The notes beneath the pieces were generated by a model. The model searched no databases. It was not told the origin of the DNA and saw only the letters and a list, made by a program, of their open reading frames with translations. The translations under genes and the position numbers were made by a program. Shown here in pieces: positions 48,394 through 57,053 of a DNA stretch of 64,000 bases. Source of the stretch: Streptomyces corallincola (GTDB lineage: Bacteria > Actinomycetota > Actinomycetes > Streptomycetales > Streptomycetaceae); the NCBI RefSeq assembly GCF_019104725.1, contig NZ_JAHRXF010000004.1, positions 62,001 through 126,000 on the forward strand, read 5' to 3'. Numbering within the stretch: the first letter of the stretch is position 1; each line of letters opens with the position of its first letter.

Positions 48394-49224
48394 TCAGGAC
48401 ACGGGGCCGACAGGGGCGAGCGCGTCCAGAAGCGCGGTCATGCGGGCCTCCACCATCGGCTTGATCATGTCGTCGGTGAAGATCCAGGGCGCGCGGTCGG
48501 TCTCGATCCCCGCCATGACGATCTCCCCCACCTCGTCCGGCGAGATGCCGCTGGAGACCAACGCGCGCATGGCGTCACGCCATTCGGCCATCTCCGGCGC
48601 CTCCTCGCCGCTCTCCCGGGCGACGAGCGAGGCGGAGTTGTTGACGATCCCCGTGGCGACGGCGGACGGGCACAGCACCGTGACCCCGATGCCGCGCGGA
48701 GCCAACTCCTCACGCAGCGACTCGGACATGCCGACCAGGGCGAACTTGGAGCCGTGGTAGAGGTAGCCGCCACCCTCCGGAACGAGTCCGGCGGCCGAGG
48801 AGGTGTTGACTATGTGCCCGGTGGCGCCCCGCTCCAGCATCCTCGGCAGGAACGTCTGGAGACCGTTGATGACGCCGCCCAGGTTGACGCCCATCACGAA
48901 GTCCCAGGACTCGTAGGACATCGCGTCCGCGGCGACACGCGTGCCGAGACCGGCGTTGTTGAACAGCAGCGAGACCGGGCCGAGTTCCTTCTCGGTCTCG
49001 TCCGCCACCCGTCGGAAGGCGTCGCGGTCGCGTACGTCGAGGACGTGGGCGCGCACGTCGCCGGGCTCGGCCGCCAGCGACGTGACCGCCTCGGCCAAGG
49101 CCCCCTCGTCCACGTCGGTGAGCGCGACGTTCACCCCGCGCCGGGCCAGAGCGCGGGCGATGCCGAGCCCGATCCCCTGTGCCGCACCGGTGACGAAAGC
49201 CGTTCTCCCTGCGAAGTCCTGCAT
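48394..49224 (-). CDS. Short-chain dehydrogenase/reductase
   Basis: A 276-residue classical SDR. The cofactor motif is TGAAQGIGLGIA with NNAG (LLFNNAGLG) downstream. The catalytic Ser and YxxxK appear as VNTSSAAG and YHGSK. D in TDVDEGAL after the second strand favours NAD over NADP. It could oxidise an alcohol to the ketone that feeds the monooxygenase, as proposed for SadH beside MymA in mycobacteria. The ATG has an acggag ribosome site. Its upstream region repeats the operator-like sequence of the monooxygenase promoter. Confidence 0.92.
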   Translation of the reverse strand: MQDFAGRTAFVTGAAQGIGLGIARALARRGVNVALTDVDEGALAEAVTSLAAEPGDVRAHVLDVRDRDAFRRVADETEKELGPVSLLFNNAGLGTRVAADAMSYESWDFVMGVNLGGVINGLQTFLPRMLERGATGHIVNTSSAAGLVPEGGGYLYHGSKFALVGMSESLREELAPRGIGVTVLCPSAVATGIVNNSASLVARESGEEAPEMAEWRDAMRALVSSGISPDEVGEIVMAGIETDRAPWIFTDDMIKPMVEARMTALLDALAPVGPVS

Positions 49225-49268
49225 GGTGGTACTCCGTTCGCGGGTTGGTTCGCGCACAGCCTGTACCG

Positions 49269-49282
49269 ATCAACTGTTTCAA
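49269..49282 (-). promoter_or_regulatory. Second copy of cluster operator-like motif
   Basis: atcaactgtttcaa (12 of 14 identical to 46478-46491) lies 45 bp before the SDR start. It sits inside a partial inverted repeat, gtaccgat and atcgactgtac. Two copies at the two promoters of one cluster argue for a common regulator. Confidence 0.6.
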
Positions 49283-49390
49283 TCGACTGTACTCCAGGGC
49301 AGGTGCGCGACCAAGGGGCACCGGGCCCCGGGGCACGTGGAGACACGGACCGGTCGCGGGAGGAGCTGCCGGACCGGAGTACGCCACGGC

Positions 49391-50602
49391 TCAGCGCGGG
49401 AGTGTGGCCACAGCGTCCTCGGGCACATGTGCCGACACCACACGTCCCACCGAGGCACGCTGTCCGTCCACCACACGGGCGACCGCCGCGACGCCGAGCC
49501 CCAGGACGGCGAGGCAGGCCCCCGTCACCGCCGGGGAGGTCACGCCGAAGCCCGCCGCCAGGGCCAGGCCGCCGATCCAGGCGCCGCCCGCGTTCGCCAG
49601 GTTGAAGGCGGCCTGGTTGGCGGAGGAGGCGAGGGAGGGGGCGGCGACCGCCTTCTCCATGACCATGAGCTGGAGGGGGCAGCCCGCCACGAACGCCGCC
49701 ATGCCGAGCAGGGTGACCGCCACGGCCGCCGACCATTCTGCCCGCATCAGGAGCGGGAACAGCAGCAGGACCGCCACCAGGGCGGCGAGGCCGCCGAACA
49801 GGGTGCCGCGCATGGAGTGGTCGGCCAGGCGCCCGCCGAGGAGGTTGCCCGCGGTGGCGCCGACACCGAAGAGGGCCAGGATCAGGGTCACGCTGGACTC
49901 CGAGAACCCGGCGGCGTCCGTCAGCATCGGGGTGACGTAGCTGTACGCCGCGAAGAGGGCGCCGAAGCCCGCGACCGTCGTACCGAGGGCGAGCCAGACC
50001 GGCAGGGTGCGCAGGGCGGCGAGTTCGCCGCGCAGGCCGACGGCGGGGGCGTGGCCCCGGTCGCGCGGGACCAGCAGCACCAGGGAGGCGACGGCCGCGA
50101 GGCCGATCACACTGACGCCGAGGAAGGTGGCCCGCCAGCCGAGGTGCTGGCCGACGAGGGTGGCGACGGGGACACCCGCGATGTTGGCGACGGTGAGGCC
50201 CATGAACATCAGGGAGACCGAGCGGGCCTTGCGCTCGGGCGGGACCATGCCGGTGGCGACCACCGCTCCGACGCCGAAGAACGCCCCGTGCGGCAGCCCG
50301 CTGAGGAAGCGGGCGGCGAGCAGCGTCTCGTAGCCGGGGGCGAGCGCGGAGAGCGCGTTGCCGACGACGAACAGCACCATCAGGCCGACCAGGACCGTAC
50401 GGCGCGGCAGCCGGGCGGTGAGGGCGGCCAGCAGCGGGGCGCCGATGACGACACCGAGCGCGTAGGCGGAGACGAGGTGTCCGGCGACGGGGATCGAGAC
50501 GTGCAGGTCGCCCGCGACGTTGGGCAGGATTCCCATCATCGCGAACTCGGTCGTGCCGATGCCGAACGCGCCGACGGCCAGCGCGAGCAGGGCCAGGGGC
50601 AT
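49391..50602 (-). CDS. MFS efflux transporter (DHA1 / arabinose-efflux-like)
   Basis: A 403-residue, 12-helix exporter. The opening ALAVGAFGIGTTEFAMMGIL and the motif A loop (LLAALTARLPRRTVLVGL) are typical of the AraJ/Cmx subgroup that expels drugs or sugars. A motif-C-like helix contains GHLVSAYALGVVIGAPL. The ATG at 50602 is the first residue of helix 1; upstream frame codons fall in an 18-nt repeat array and are rejected. A palindrome gttcag-N3-ctgaac (50747-50761) lies upstream. It follows the SDR gene by 166 bp but is likely independent. Confidence 0.92.
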   Translation of the reverse strand: MPLALLALAVGAFGIGTTEFAMMGILPNVAGDLHVSIPVAGHLVSAYALGVVIGAPLLAALTARLPRRTVLVGLMVLFVVGNALSALAPGYETLLAARFLSGLPHGAFFGVGAVVATGMVPPERKARSVSLMFMGLTVANIAGVPVATLVGQHLGWRATFLGVSVIGLAAVASLVLLVPRDRGHAPAVGLRGELAALRTLPVWLALGTTVAGFGALFAAYSYVTPMLTDAAGFSESSVTLILALFGVGATAGNLLGGRLADHSMRGTLFGGLAALVAVLLLFPLLMRAEWSAAVAVTLLGMAAFVAGCPLQLMVMEKAVAAPSLASSANQAAFNLANAGGAWIGGLALAAGFGVTSPAVTGACLAVLGLGVAAVARVVDGQRASVGRVVSAHVPEDAVATLPR

Positions 50603-50632
50603 GGAGGAGCCTGTGCCTTTCCGGGGAGAGAG

Positions 50633-50704
50633 GTGTGCGGACGTCCGCCGGTGTGCGGGCGTCCGCCGGTGCACGGATGTGCGCCGGTGCGCGAATGTGC
50701 ACCG
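50633..50704. repeat. Four 18-nt tandem repeats (gtgtgcggacgtccgccg type)
   Basis: The units start at 50633, 50651, 50669 and 50687. They read gtgtgcggacgtccgccg, gtgtgcgggcgtccgccg, gtgcacggatgtgcgccg and gtgcgcgaatgtgcaccg. They lie in the leader of the MFS exporter gene. The first eight bases resemble the 15-nt repeat at 52089-52238. Confidence 0.88.
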
Positions 50705-50746
50705 ATGTCCGGCCGACACGGTCCGTGGGTGTCCGGTGAACTGTAT

Positions 50747-50761
50747 GTTCAGTCGCTGAAC
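50747..50761 (-). promoter_or_regulatory. Palindromic operator candidate before the MFS exporter
   Basis: gttcag and ctgaac are perfect inverted arms around tcg, in an otherwise rare AT-richer patch 145 bp upstream of the exporter start. Short palindromes of this size suit TetR- or MarR-type regulators. Confidence 0.4.
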
Positions 50762-50791
50762 AAATTCTCTCAGGCCCGGTATTCCCGCGGG

Positions 50792-51841
50792 TTACGAGGG
50801 CGTGTCCAGTTGCACACGGGCCGCCACCGGAAGGTGGTCGCTGCCCGTGCGCGGTAGCGTCCAGGAGCTTTCCGGCTCCACGCCCCGCACCATGATCTGG
50901 TCGATCCGCGCCATCGGGAACGCCGCCGGCCAGCTGAAGCCGAACCCGCTGCCCGCCGCGCCCTGCGTGGAGCGGAGCTGGGAGGTGACCGCGTTCAGCG
51001 AACGGTCGTTCATCGTACCGTTGAGGTCACCGAGCAGGATGACCCGCTTCAGCGGCTCGTCCGCGATGGCCTCGCCCAGCGCGTCCGCGCTGATGTCCCG
51101 CTGCCGGGCGGTGAACCCGGCCTCCACCTTCACCCGTACCGAGGGCATGTGGGCGACGTACACCGCGACCGGCCCCTCGGGTGTGGTCACGGTCGCGCGC
51201 ATGGCCCGCTTCCAGCCGAGCTTGATGTCCACCGAACGCACGTCCTGCATCGGGTACTTGCTCCACAGGCCGACCGTGCCCACCACCGCGTGGTACTTGT
51301 ACTCCGGCGCCAACGCGTCGTCGTACACCGACACCTCACCGGCGGGCACCTCCTCCAGGGCGAGCAACTGGGCGCCGGAGGCGGCGACTTCGCGGGCGGT
51401 ACCGGCCGGGTCGGCGTTCCCCGCGTTCACGTTGTGGGTGGCCACCATCAGGTCCCCGCCGGTGCCCGACTTGTCGGTGACCAGCCCGCCGAACAGGTTC
51501 ACCCAGACGACGGCCGGGACCAGCACCGCGATCAGCGCGGTCGCGGACCGCCGGACCAGCGCGAGCACCAGCAGCACCGGGACGGCCAGACCCAGCCACG
51601 GCAGGAACGTCTCGGTGAGGCTGCCGAGGTTGCCGACCCGGTTCGGGATGCGCGAGTGCGCCACCATCACCAGCGCGCACAGCAGGGCGAGTACGGCGAG
51701 GACGATGCCCCGCCGCCACACCCGCCGGTCGCCGCGCCAGCCGTCGGACAGCCGGTGGAGCAGGCGTCGGAGCCGGGAGCCGCGCCGCTCGGGACCCGAG
51801 CCGTCGTTGTCCGTCTCCGTCATGTACGCCTGCTGCGCCAT
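50792..51841 (-). CDS. Membrane-anchored endonuclease/exonuclease/phosphatase-fold protein
   Basis: A 349-residue protein. Three hydrophobic helices (about 45-130: IVLAVLALLCALVMVAHS, LPWLGLAVPVLLVLALV, ALIAVLVPAVVWVNLFGG) precede an EEP-fold catalytic domain. The metal/catalytic motifs are MVATHNVNAGN, LLALEEVPAG, VILLGDLNGTMNDRS and a final GSDHLPVAARV. The domain should lie outside the membrane and could cleave nucleic acid, sphingomyelin-like lipids or other phosphodiesters. The ATG has a gagg ribosome site. Both of its flanks carry short tandem repeats. Confidence 0.92.
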   Translation of the reverse strand: MAQQAYMTETDNDGSGPERRGSRLRRLLHRLSDGWRGDRRVWRRGIVLAVLALLCALVMVAHSRIPNRVGNLGSLTETFLPWLGLAVPVLLVLALVRRSATALIAVLVPAVVWVNLFGGLVTDKSGTGGDLMVATHNVNAGNADPAGTAREVAASGAQLLALEEVPAGEVSVYDDALAPEYKYHAVVGTVGLWSKYPMQDVRSVDIKLGWKRAMRATVTTPEGPVAVYVAHMPSVRVKVEAGFTARQRDISADALGEAIADEPLKRVILLGDLNGTMNDRSLNAVTSQLRSTQGAAGSGFGFSWPAAFPMARIDQIMVRGVEPESSWTLPRTGSDHLPVAARVQLDTPS

Positions 51842-52088
51842 ACCGCCGCCTCACTGCCCGCCGTGCACACCGTCGCCCCCCGTGTTCCTTCAGAAGGACC
51901 CTAGGGGATGACCGGCTCCGATCCCGCCGTCCCATGACGGCCGTACGGAACTCGATGACGATCAGGGCGGGGGCTCGGGTTCCGGTGAACGGCCCGGCGG
52001 CGACTTCTGTGACGAAACCCGCACATCAGCGGCGCCGCGAACCTGTGCGGGGGCTGTGGGTCTCCCGCCGGTGGACGACGACTTGGCG

Positions 52089-52238
52089 GTGCGCGGCTCG
52101 CCTGTGTGCGGCCCACCCATGTGCGAACGGCCTGTGTGCGGCCCACCTATGTGCGAAGCGCACATGTACGAAGCCCACATGTGCGGCTCACCCATGTGCG
52201 GAGGCCCCGTGTGCGGCCCACCCATGTGGTGCCCGCAC
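52089..52238. repeat. Ten 15-nt tandem repeats (atgtgcggcccaccc type)
   Basis: Ten consecutive 15-nt units run from 52089, for example gtgtgcggcccaccc (52104 and 52209), atgtgcgaacggcct (52119) and atgtacgaagcccac (52164). The period is a multiple of three, so all frames through the array stay open and give pseudo-repeats such as VCGPP-MCERP. Because no ribosome site, promoter or flanking gene supports any of these frames, the array is treated as non-coding. It lies between the endonuclease-fold gene and the TetR gene, 15 bp past the TetR stop. Confidence 0.9.
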
Positions 52239-52252
52239 ATGTCGCACCTGTC

Positions 52253-52954
52253 CTACGACTCCCCCGCACGCCCCGTCGGCGCCAGCCCCGTCAGCACGTT
52301 GTCCACGATCCGCTCCGACAGCCCCTCGGGGAGATCCGCGTCGCGTTCCAGGACCGAGCGGACCAGCATGGGGCCGACGAACATGTCGAGCGCGAGGGAG
52401 GGGTCGATGTCGGCGCGGATCTCGCCGCTCGCCTGGCCCCGGCGCAGGACGGCGAGGCCGAGGGCGCGGCGCGGGGCGACAACGTTCTCGTGGTACGCCG
52501 ACCAGACCTTGGGGCTGCACTTCATCTGGACGTACACGTTGTGCAGCAGCGCGGAGGAGCGGCTGGCGAGCCCGCGCCTGCGGAGGTTCTCCAGCAGGGC
52601 GACGAGGTCGTCCCGTACGGAGGTGCCGGGGAGGCGGAGGTCGTCGGGTTCGGCGGCCCGCATGACCTCGACGAACAGTTCCTCCTTGCCGCTCCAGCGG
52701 CGGTAGATCGTGGCCTTGCCGACACCGGCCGTGCGGGCGACGCGCTCGATGGAGACATCGGCGAGGGGTACGCCGTCCTCCAGGAGCTTCATCACGCCCT
52801 CCACGATGGCGTGCTCCACCGCCTCGCTGCGGGGGCGGCCCCGAGCGGGACCCTCGGGCCGCGCGGAACCCTCGGCCCGCCCGGCCCCGTCGGCCCGAGC
52901 GGGCCCCGGCCGGGTACGGGGGGTGGCGTCGGCGTCTGCGTCGGCAAGACTCAC
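52253..52954 (-). CDS. TetR/AcrR-family transcriptional regulator
   Basis: A 233-residue regulator. A flexible acidic/Pro-rich leader (about 1-45) precedes the helix-turn-helix (about 50-100; HAIVEGVMKLLEDGVPLADV, VARTAGVGKATIYRRWSGKE). The C-terminal domain resembles the TetR_C_11-like effector fold (RRGLASRSSALLHNVYVQMK). GTG start at 52954 after an aaaggacgga ribosome site. It lies immediately downstream of the DHA2 exporter gene on the same strand (102 bp) and probably controls it through the CCGATACG palindrome ahead of that gene. Confidence 0.92.
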   Translation of the reverse strand: MSLADADADATPRTRPGPARADGAGRAEGSARPEGPARGRPRSEAVEHAIVEGVMKLLEDGVPLADVSIERVARTAGVGKATIYRRWSGKEELFVEVMRAAEPDDLRLPGTSVRDDLVALLENLRRRGLASRSSALLHNVYVQMKCSPKVWSAYHENVVAPRRALGLAVLRRGQASGEIRADIDPSLALDMFVGPMLVRSVLERDADLPEGLSERIVDNVLTGLAPTGRAGES

Positions 52955-53055
52955 GTGTTCCGTCCTTTCGCTGCGCTGCGGGAATTGTCCCGCAGCACCC
53001 CTCCTCCCCCCTCCCGGACTCCCCTGGCCGGACCCTCCTTCGGGTGAACCCGCCG

Positions 53056-54645
53056 TCACTCGGCGGCGGACACCAGCTCGGCCTCCCGCTTCTCCGGTCC
53101 GCCGCCCGCCGTCTGCCTGCCCGGTAGGAACAGCGCGGTGACGACGGCGCCGACCAGCGCCACGCCCGTACCGCACAGGGCGGTGACGTGCATGGCGTGC
53201 AGGAACGCGTCGTTGGCCGGGGTGATCAGGGCCTGGCCGCGCGGACCGAGCTTCTCCGCGACGCCGAGGGTGGCCTCGATGGACTCACCGGCGACACCGC
53301 GCAGCCCGGCCGGGAGGGCGCCGAGCTTGTCCTCGATGCCGTTGCGGTAGGCGGTGGAGAGCACCGAGCCGAGTACGGCGATGCCGAGGGCGCCGCCGAC
53401 CTGGCGGAAGGTGTTGCTCAGCGCGGAGGCGGAACCGGCCTTCTCGCGGGGCAGCGCCTGCATGATGACGACCGAGGTGGGCGTCATGATGTGCGCCATG
53501 CCGGTGCCCATCAGGAAGAAAATGATCTCCAGCAGCCAGATCGGGGTGTCCGTCTCGAAGGTGGCGAACAGCCCGAGCATGGCCGCCATCAGCACCAAGC
53601 CGAACGTGGTGACGGCCCGGTTGCCGAACCGCTCGACGACCAGCCGGGCACGCGGCGCGAAGATCATCTGCGCGGCGGCCAGCGGGAGCATCAGCAGGCC
53701 GGACTCCAGCGGGGAGTAGCCGCGCACGCTCTGCGTGTAGAAGACGGAGAAGAAGGTGACGCCCATCAGCGCGAAGAAGACCAGCGCGATGGCGGCCATC
53801 GCGGCCGAGAACACCCTGTTCCTGAAGTACCTGACGTCCAGCGACGGGTGGTCGCTGCGCTTCTCGAACAGAACGAACGCGATGAGGACGACGACCCCGG
53901 CGCCGACGGTGGCCAGCACCTTCGGGTCGGTGAAGTCGGCCAGCTCGCCGCCCTTGATGATGCCGTAGACCAGCAGGACCAGTCCGACGACGGAGAGCAC
54001 CACGCCGACCGGGTCGAGACGGCCGGGCCTGGAGTCGCGGGAGTCCGGGACGAGCCAGACCATCAGCACCAGCGCGAGGACCACGATCGGCACGTTGATG
54101 AGGAAGACCGAGCCCCACCAGAAGTGGTCCAGCAGCAGGCCGCCGGTGATCGGGCCGATGGCGATGCCGAGGCCGACGCCGCCCGCCCAGATGCCGATCG
54201 CCTTGGGCTGCTCCTCGCGCTCGAAGACGTTCATCAGCACGGCGAGCGTGGCGGGCATGACGAACGCGGCACCGAGGGCCATCAGCGCGCGGTAGGCGAT
54301 GAGCTGGTTCGGGGAACCGGACTCGGCGGCGAGCGCGGAGCCGATGCCGAACACCGCGAGACCGCCGAGCAGGACCTTCTTGCGGCCCAGCCGGTCACCG
54401 ATGAGCCCGGAGGTGAACAGCAGGCCCGCGAAGACCAGGGTGTACGAGTTGATCGCCCACTCGATCTCGCTCTGCGTGGCGCCCAGGCCGGTGGGCGCCG
54501 GGGTCGAGATCGTCTTGATGGCGACGTTCAGGATCGAGTTGTCGAGCACCACGATGAGCAGGCTCAGCATCAGGACGCCGAGGATCGCCCAGCGGCGCCT
54601 GTGGACTGCCTCGGGTATTCGGGAGGCAGGGACGGGACTAGTCAT
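53056..54645 (-). CDS. MFS drug exporter, DHA2 (EmrB/QacA, 14-helix) family
   Basis: A 529-residue exporter with about 14 transmembrane helices. Helix 1 carries the DHA2 signature [17 protein letters not shown]. Motif A follows ([17 protein letters not shown]) and motif C is present ([20 protein letters not shown]). The ATG at 54645 is the first sensible start; upstream codons are in a pyrimidine-rich repeat zone. A palindrome upstream and a TetR gene just downstream make this a self-contained, ligand-induced efflux unit, exporting a toxic or home-made compound. Confidence 0.94.
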   Translation of the reverse strand: MTSPVPASRIPEAVHRRRWAILGVLMLSLLIVVLDNSILNVAIKTISTPAPTGLGATQSEIEWAINSYTLVFAGLLFTSGLIGDRLGRKKVLLGGLAVFGIGSALAAESGSPNQLIAYRALMALGAAFVMPATLAVLMNVFEREEQPKAIGIWAGGVGLGIAIGPITGGLLLDHFWWGSVFLINVPIVVLALVLMVWLVPDSRDSRPGRLDPVGVVLSVVGLVLLVYGIIKGGELADFTDPKVLATVGAGVVVLIAFVLFEKRSDHPSLDVRYFRNRVFSAAMAAIALVFFALMGVTFFSVFYTQSVRGYSPLESGLLMLPLAAAQMIFAPRARLVVERFGNRAVTTFGLVLMAAMLGLFATFETDTPIWLLEIIFFLMGTGMAHIMTPTSVVIMQALPREKAGSASALSNTFRQVGGALGIAVLGSVLSTAYRNGIEDKLGALPAGLRGVAGESIEATLGVAEKLGPRGQALITPANDAFLHAMHVTALCGTGVALVGAVVTALFLPGRQTAGGGPEKREAELVSAAE

Positions 54646-54666
54646 GGGGCAGAGCGTAGATCCTTT

Positions 54667-54691
54667 CCGATACGGAACCGTCTCGTATCGG
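54667..54691 (-). promoter_or_regulatory. TetR-type operator before the DHA2 exporter
   Basis: ccgatacg (54667-54674) and cgtatcgg (54684-54691) are perfect 8-nt inverted arms with a 9-nt centre, 22 bp upstream of the exporter start. The centre contains acgg-aa-ccgt as a second nested palindrome. This is the architecture of a TetR-family operator, presumably bound by the product of the 52253-52954 gene. Confidence 0.72.
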
Positions 54692-54911
54692 ATTTTCTTT
54701 ACCAAGCCCTTACGCCGACCCCCCTCCCCGGCCCCTCCCTCGCTCCCCTCCGGCCCCCTCCGCGTCTCCCCTGGCCTCTCCCTGGCCCCTCCCTGGCCCC
54801 TCCCCCGGCCCCCTCCGCGCCCCCTCTGGCCCTCCGTGGCACGAAGTGCCACCATGTACTCGGTCCGGGGACGCCGTGAGGGCGCCTCGAGATGACGTGA
54901 GGAGCCGTGTC

Positions 54912-55793
54912 ATGACGCAGCTTTCCGCTGCCCAGAACGCGCAGAGCACCACCACCGCCTCCGACGCCAACAGGGCGCTGTACGGGGGCAAGACCAACCG
55001 CCGCGTCACCGTCCGCGACATCGGCCTCGCCAAGGAGCGCGGCGAGAAGTGGCCGATGCTCACCGCCTACGACGCGATGACCGCGTCCGTCTTCGACGAG
55101 GCCGGCATCCCGGTGATCCTGGTCGGCGACTCGGCGGGCAACTGCCACCTCGGGTACGACACGACGGTGCCCGTCACCCTGGACGAGATGACGATGCTGG
55201 CGTCCGCCGTGGTGCGTGGCACCAAGCGCTCGCTGATCGTCGCCGACCTGCCCTTCGGGTCGTACCAGGAGGGTCCCGTGCAGGCGCTGCGCTCCGCGAC
55301 CCGGCTGGTCAAGGAGGCCGGGGCGGGCGCGGTGAAGCTGGAGGGCGGCGAGCGCTCGCACGAGCAGATCCGGCTGCTGGTGGAGTCCGGCATCCCGGTG
55401 ATGGCGCACATCGGCCTGACCCCGCAGTCCGTCAACGCGATGGGCTACCGCGTACAGGGCCGGGGCGAGGAGGCCGCGCAGCAGATGCTGCGGGACGCCA
55501 AGGCCGTCCAGGACGCGGGCGCGTTCGCGGTCGTCCTGGAGCTGGTCCCGGCCGAGCTGGCCGCCGAGGTGACGCGGACGCTGCACATCCCGACCGTCGG
55601 CATCGGCGCGGGCGCGGAGACCGACGCGCAGGTCCTGGTGTGGACGGACGCGCTGGGTCTGACGCCGGGCCGGGTGCCGAAGTTCGTCAAGAAGTACGCG
55701 GATCTGCGCACGGTCATGACCGACGCGGTGCGGGACTTCGCCCAGGACGTCGTCGGCGGGACGTTCCCGTCGGAGGAGCACTCCGTCCACTAG
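54912..55793 (+). CDS. panB: 3-methyl-2-oxobutanoate hydroxymethyltransferase
   Basis: A 293-residue enzyme of pantothenate/CoA synthesis that moves a methylene group from 5,10-methylene-THF to ketoisovalerate. Motifs are PMLTAYDAMTASVFDEAG, VGDSAGNCHLGYDTTVPVTL, DLPFGSY (metal Asp), VKLEGGER, and AHIGLTPQSVNAMGGY-like AHIGLTPQSVNAMGY. The ATG is set by gaggagccgtgtc. The length is typical for PanB plus a short N-terminal extension (about 30 residues) seen in Streptomyces. It stands alone; panC/panD are not adjacent. Confidence 0.97.
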   Translation: MTQLSAAQNAQSTTTASDANRALYGGKTNRRVTVRDIGLAKERGEKWPMLTAYDAMTASVFDEAGIPVILVGDSAGNCHLGYDTTVPVTLDEMTMLASAVVRGTKRSLIVADLPFGSYQEGPVQALRSATRLVKEAGAGAVKLEGGERSHEQIRLLVESGIPVMAHIGLTPQSVNAMGYRVQGRGEEAAQQMLRDAKAVQDAGAFAVVLELVPAELAAEVTRTLHIPTVGIGAGAETDAQVLVWTDALGLTPGRVPKFVKKYADLRTVMTDAVRDFAQDVVGGTFPSEEHSVH

Positions 55794-55930
55794 GACCCGT
55801 ACGTGAGGGGGACGGCCGCAGGCCCGGTCCGTCCCCCGCCCGAGCCACTGTGGCACCACCCACCGGCCCGCCGATCTTCCCCCTGTCGGCGGGCCGGTCC
55901 ACGTCCCGGCGTCCCTCGCGCCACGGGCGG

Positions 55931-56011
55931 ACCGACAGCCGCCCGACAGCCGGACAGCGGTCGTACGAGCCGCTGTCGGCGGCCTGTCGGTGGTCTGTCG
56001 GTGGGGCCTGG
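55931..56011 (+). promoter_or_regulatory. Array of gacag / ctgtc elements before the ABC exporter
   Basis: Three gacagc elements on the left (near 55934, 55945, 55953) face three ctgtcgg elements on the right (near 55973, 55984, 55995). The inner pair gacagcgg (55953-55960) and ccgctgtc (55970-55977) brackets the palindrome tcgtacga. It lies 14-94 bp before the ATPase start, where a repressor site or leader hairpin would be expected. Confidence 0.5.
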
Positions 56012-56024
56012 CACTGTGTGCTGC

Positions 56025-57053
56025 ATGACGCGAATCGACGACGACCCCGTGGGCGGCGCCTCCGCCGCCGTGACCGTGCGGGGGCTGGTCAAGCACTACG
56101 GCGAGACCAAGGCACTGGACGGCGTGGACCTGGACGTGCGCGAGGGCACCGTGATGGGGGTGCTCGGCCCGAACGGCGCGGGCAAGACCACCCTGGTGCG
56201 CATCCTGTCCACGCTGATCACCCCGGACTCCGGGCGGGCCCACGTGGCCGGGTACGACGTGCTCAGCCAGCCCCGTCAGCTCCGCCGGGTGATCGGCCTG
56301 ACCGGGCAGTACGCCTCGGTGGACGAGAAGCTGCCGGGCTGGGAGAACCTGTACATGATCGGGCGGCTGCTGGACCTGTCCCGCAAGGACGCCCGCACCC
56401 GTGCGGACGAGCTGCTGGAGCGGTTCTCGCTGACCGAGGCGGCCCGGCGCCCGGCGAGCACCTACTCGGGCGGTATGCGGCGGCGGCTGGACCTGGCCGC
56501 TTCCATGATCGGCCGCCCGCAGGTGCTGTTCCTGGACGAGCCGACCACCGGCCTGGACCCGCGCACCCGCAACGAGGTGTGGGACGAGGTCAAGGCGATG
56601 GTCGGTGAGGGGGTCACCGTGCTGCTGACCACCCAGTACATGGAGGAGGCCGAGCAGTTGGCGTCCGAGCTGACCGTGGTGGACCGGGGGAAGGTCGTCG
56701 CGGGCGGCCGGATCGAGGAGCTGAAGGCGAAGGTCGGCGGGCGCACGCTCCGGGTCCGCCCCGTCGATCCGCTCCAACTGCGCCCGCTGGCGGACATGTT
56801 GGACGAGCTGGGCATCACCGGGCTGGCCACCACCACGGTGGACGACCGGACCGGGACCCTGCTGGTGCCGGTGCTCAGCGACGAGCAACTGACCGCCGTG
56901 GTGGGCGCGGTGACCGCGCGCGGCATCACGATCTCCGCCATCACCACCGAACTGCCCAGCCTGGACGAGGTGTTCCTGTCGCTCACCGGCCACCGTGCCA
57001 GTGCGCCGCAGGAGGCCGTGCCCGCCGACGTTCCCGAGGAGGTCGCCGTATGA
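56025..57053 (+). CDS. ABC exporter ATPase, DrrA (daunorubicin-resistance) type
   Basis: A 342-residue ATP-binding subunit. Walker A is GPNGAGKTT, the signature is YSGGMRRRLDL and Walker B/D-loop is VLFLDEPTTGLDP. The C-terminal DrrA-specific domain includes RTLRVRPVDPLQLRPLAD and ITTELPSLDEVFLSLTGH. It energises export of a hydrophobic compound together with the permease that overlaps it by 4 bp (atga). The start ATG at 56025 lies in the open stretch after the gacag/ctgtc array, with no strong ribosome site. Confidence 0.95.
   Translation: MTRIDDDPVGGASAAVTVRGLVKHYGETKALDGVDLDVREGTVMGVLGPNGAGKTTLVRILSTLITPDSGRAHVAGYDVLSQPRQLRRVIGLTGQYASVDEKLPGWENLYMIGRLLDLSRKDARTRADELLERFSLTEAARRPASTYSGGMRRRLDLAASMIGRPQVLFLDEPTTGLDPRTRNEVWDEVKAMVGEGVTVLLTTQYMEEAEQLASELTVVDRGKVVAGGRIEELKAKVGGRTLRVRPVDPLQLRPLADMLDELGITGLATTTVDDRTGTLLVPVLSDEQLTAVVGAVTARGITISAITTELPSLDEVFLSLTGHRASAPQEAVPADVPEEVAV

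Noticed and set aside
52056-52706. Cys-rich 216-residue frame spanning the 15-nt repeat
   Set aside because: It is open because the repeat period is a multiple of three, then continues antisense to the TetR gene; no ribosome site or promoter.
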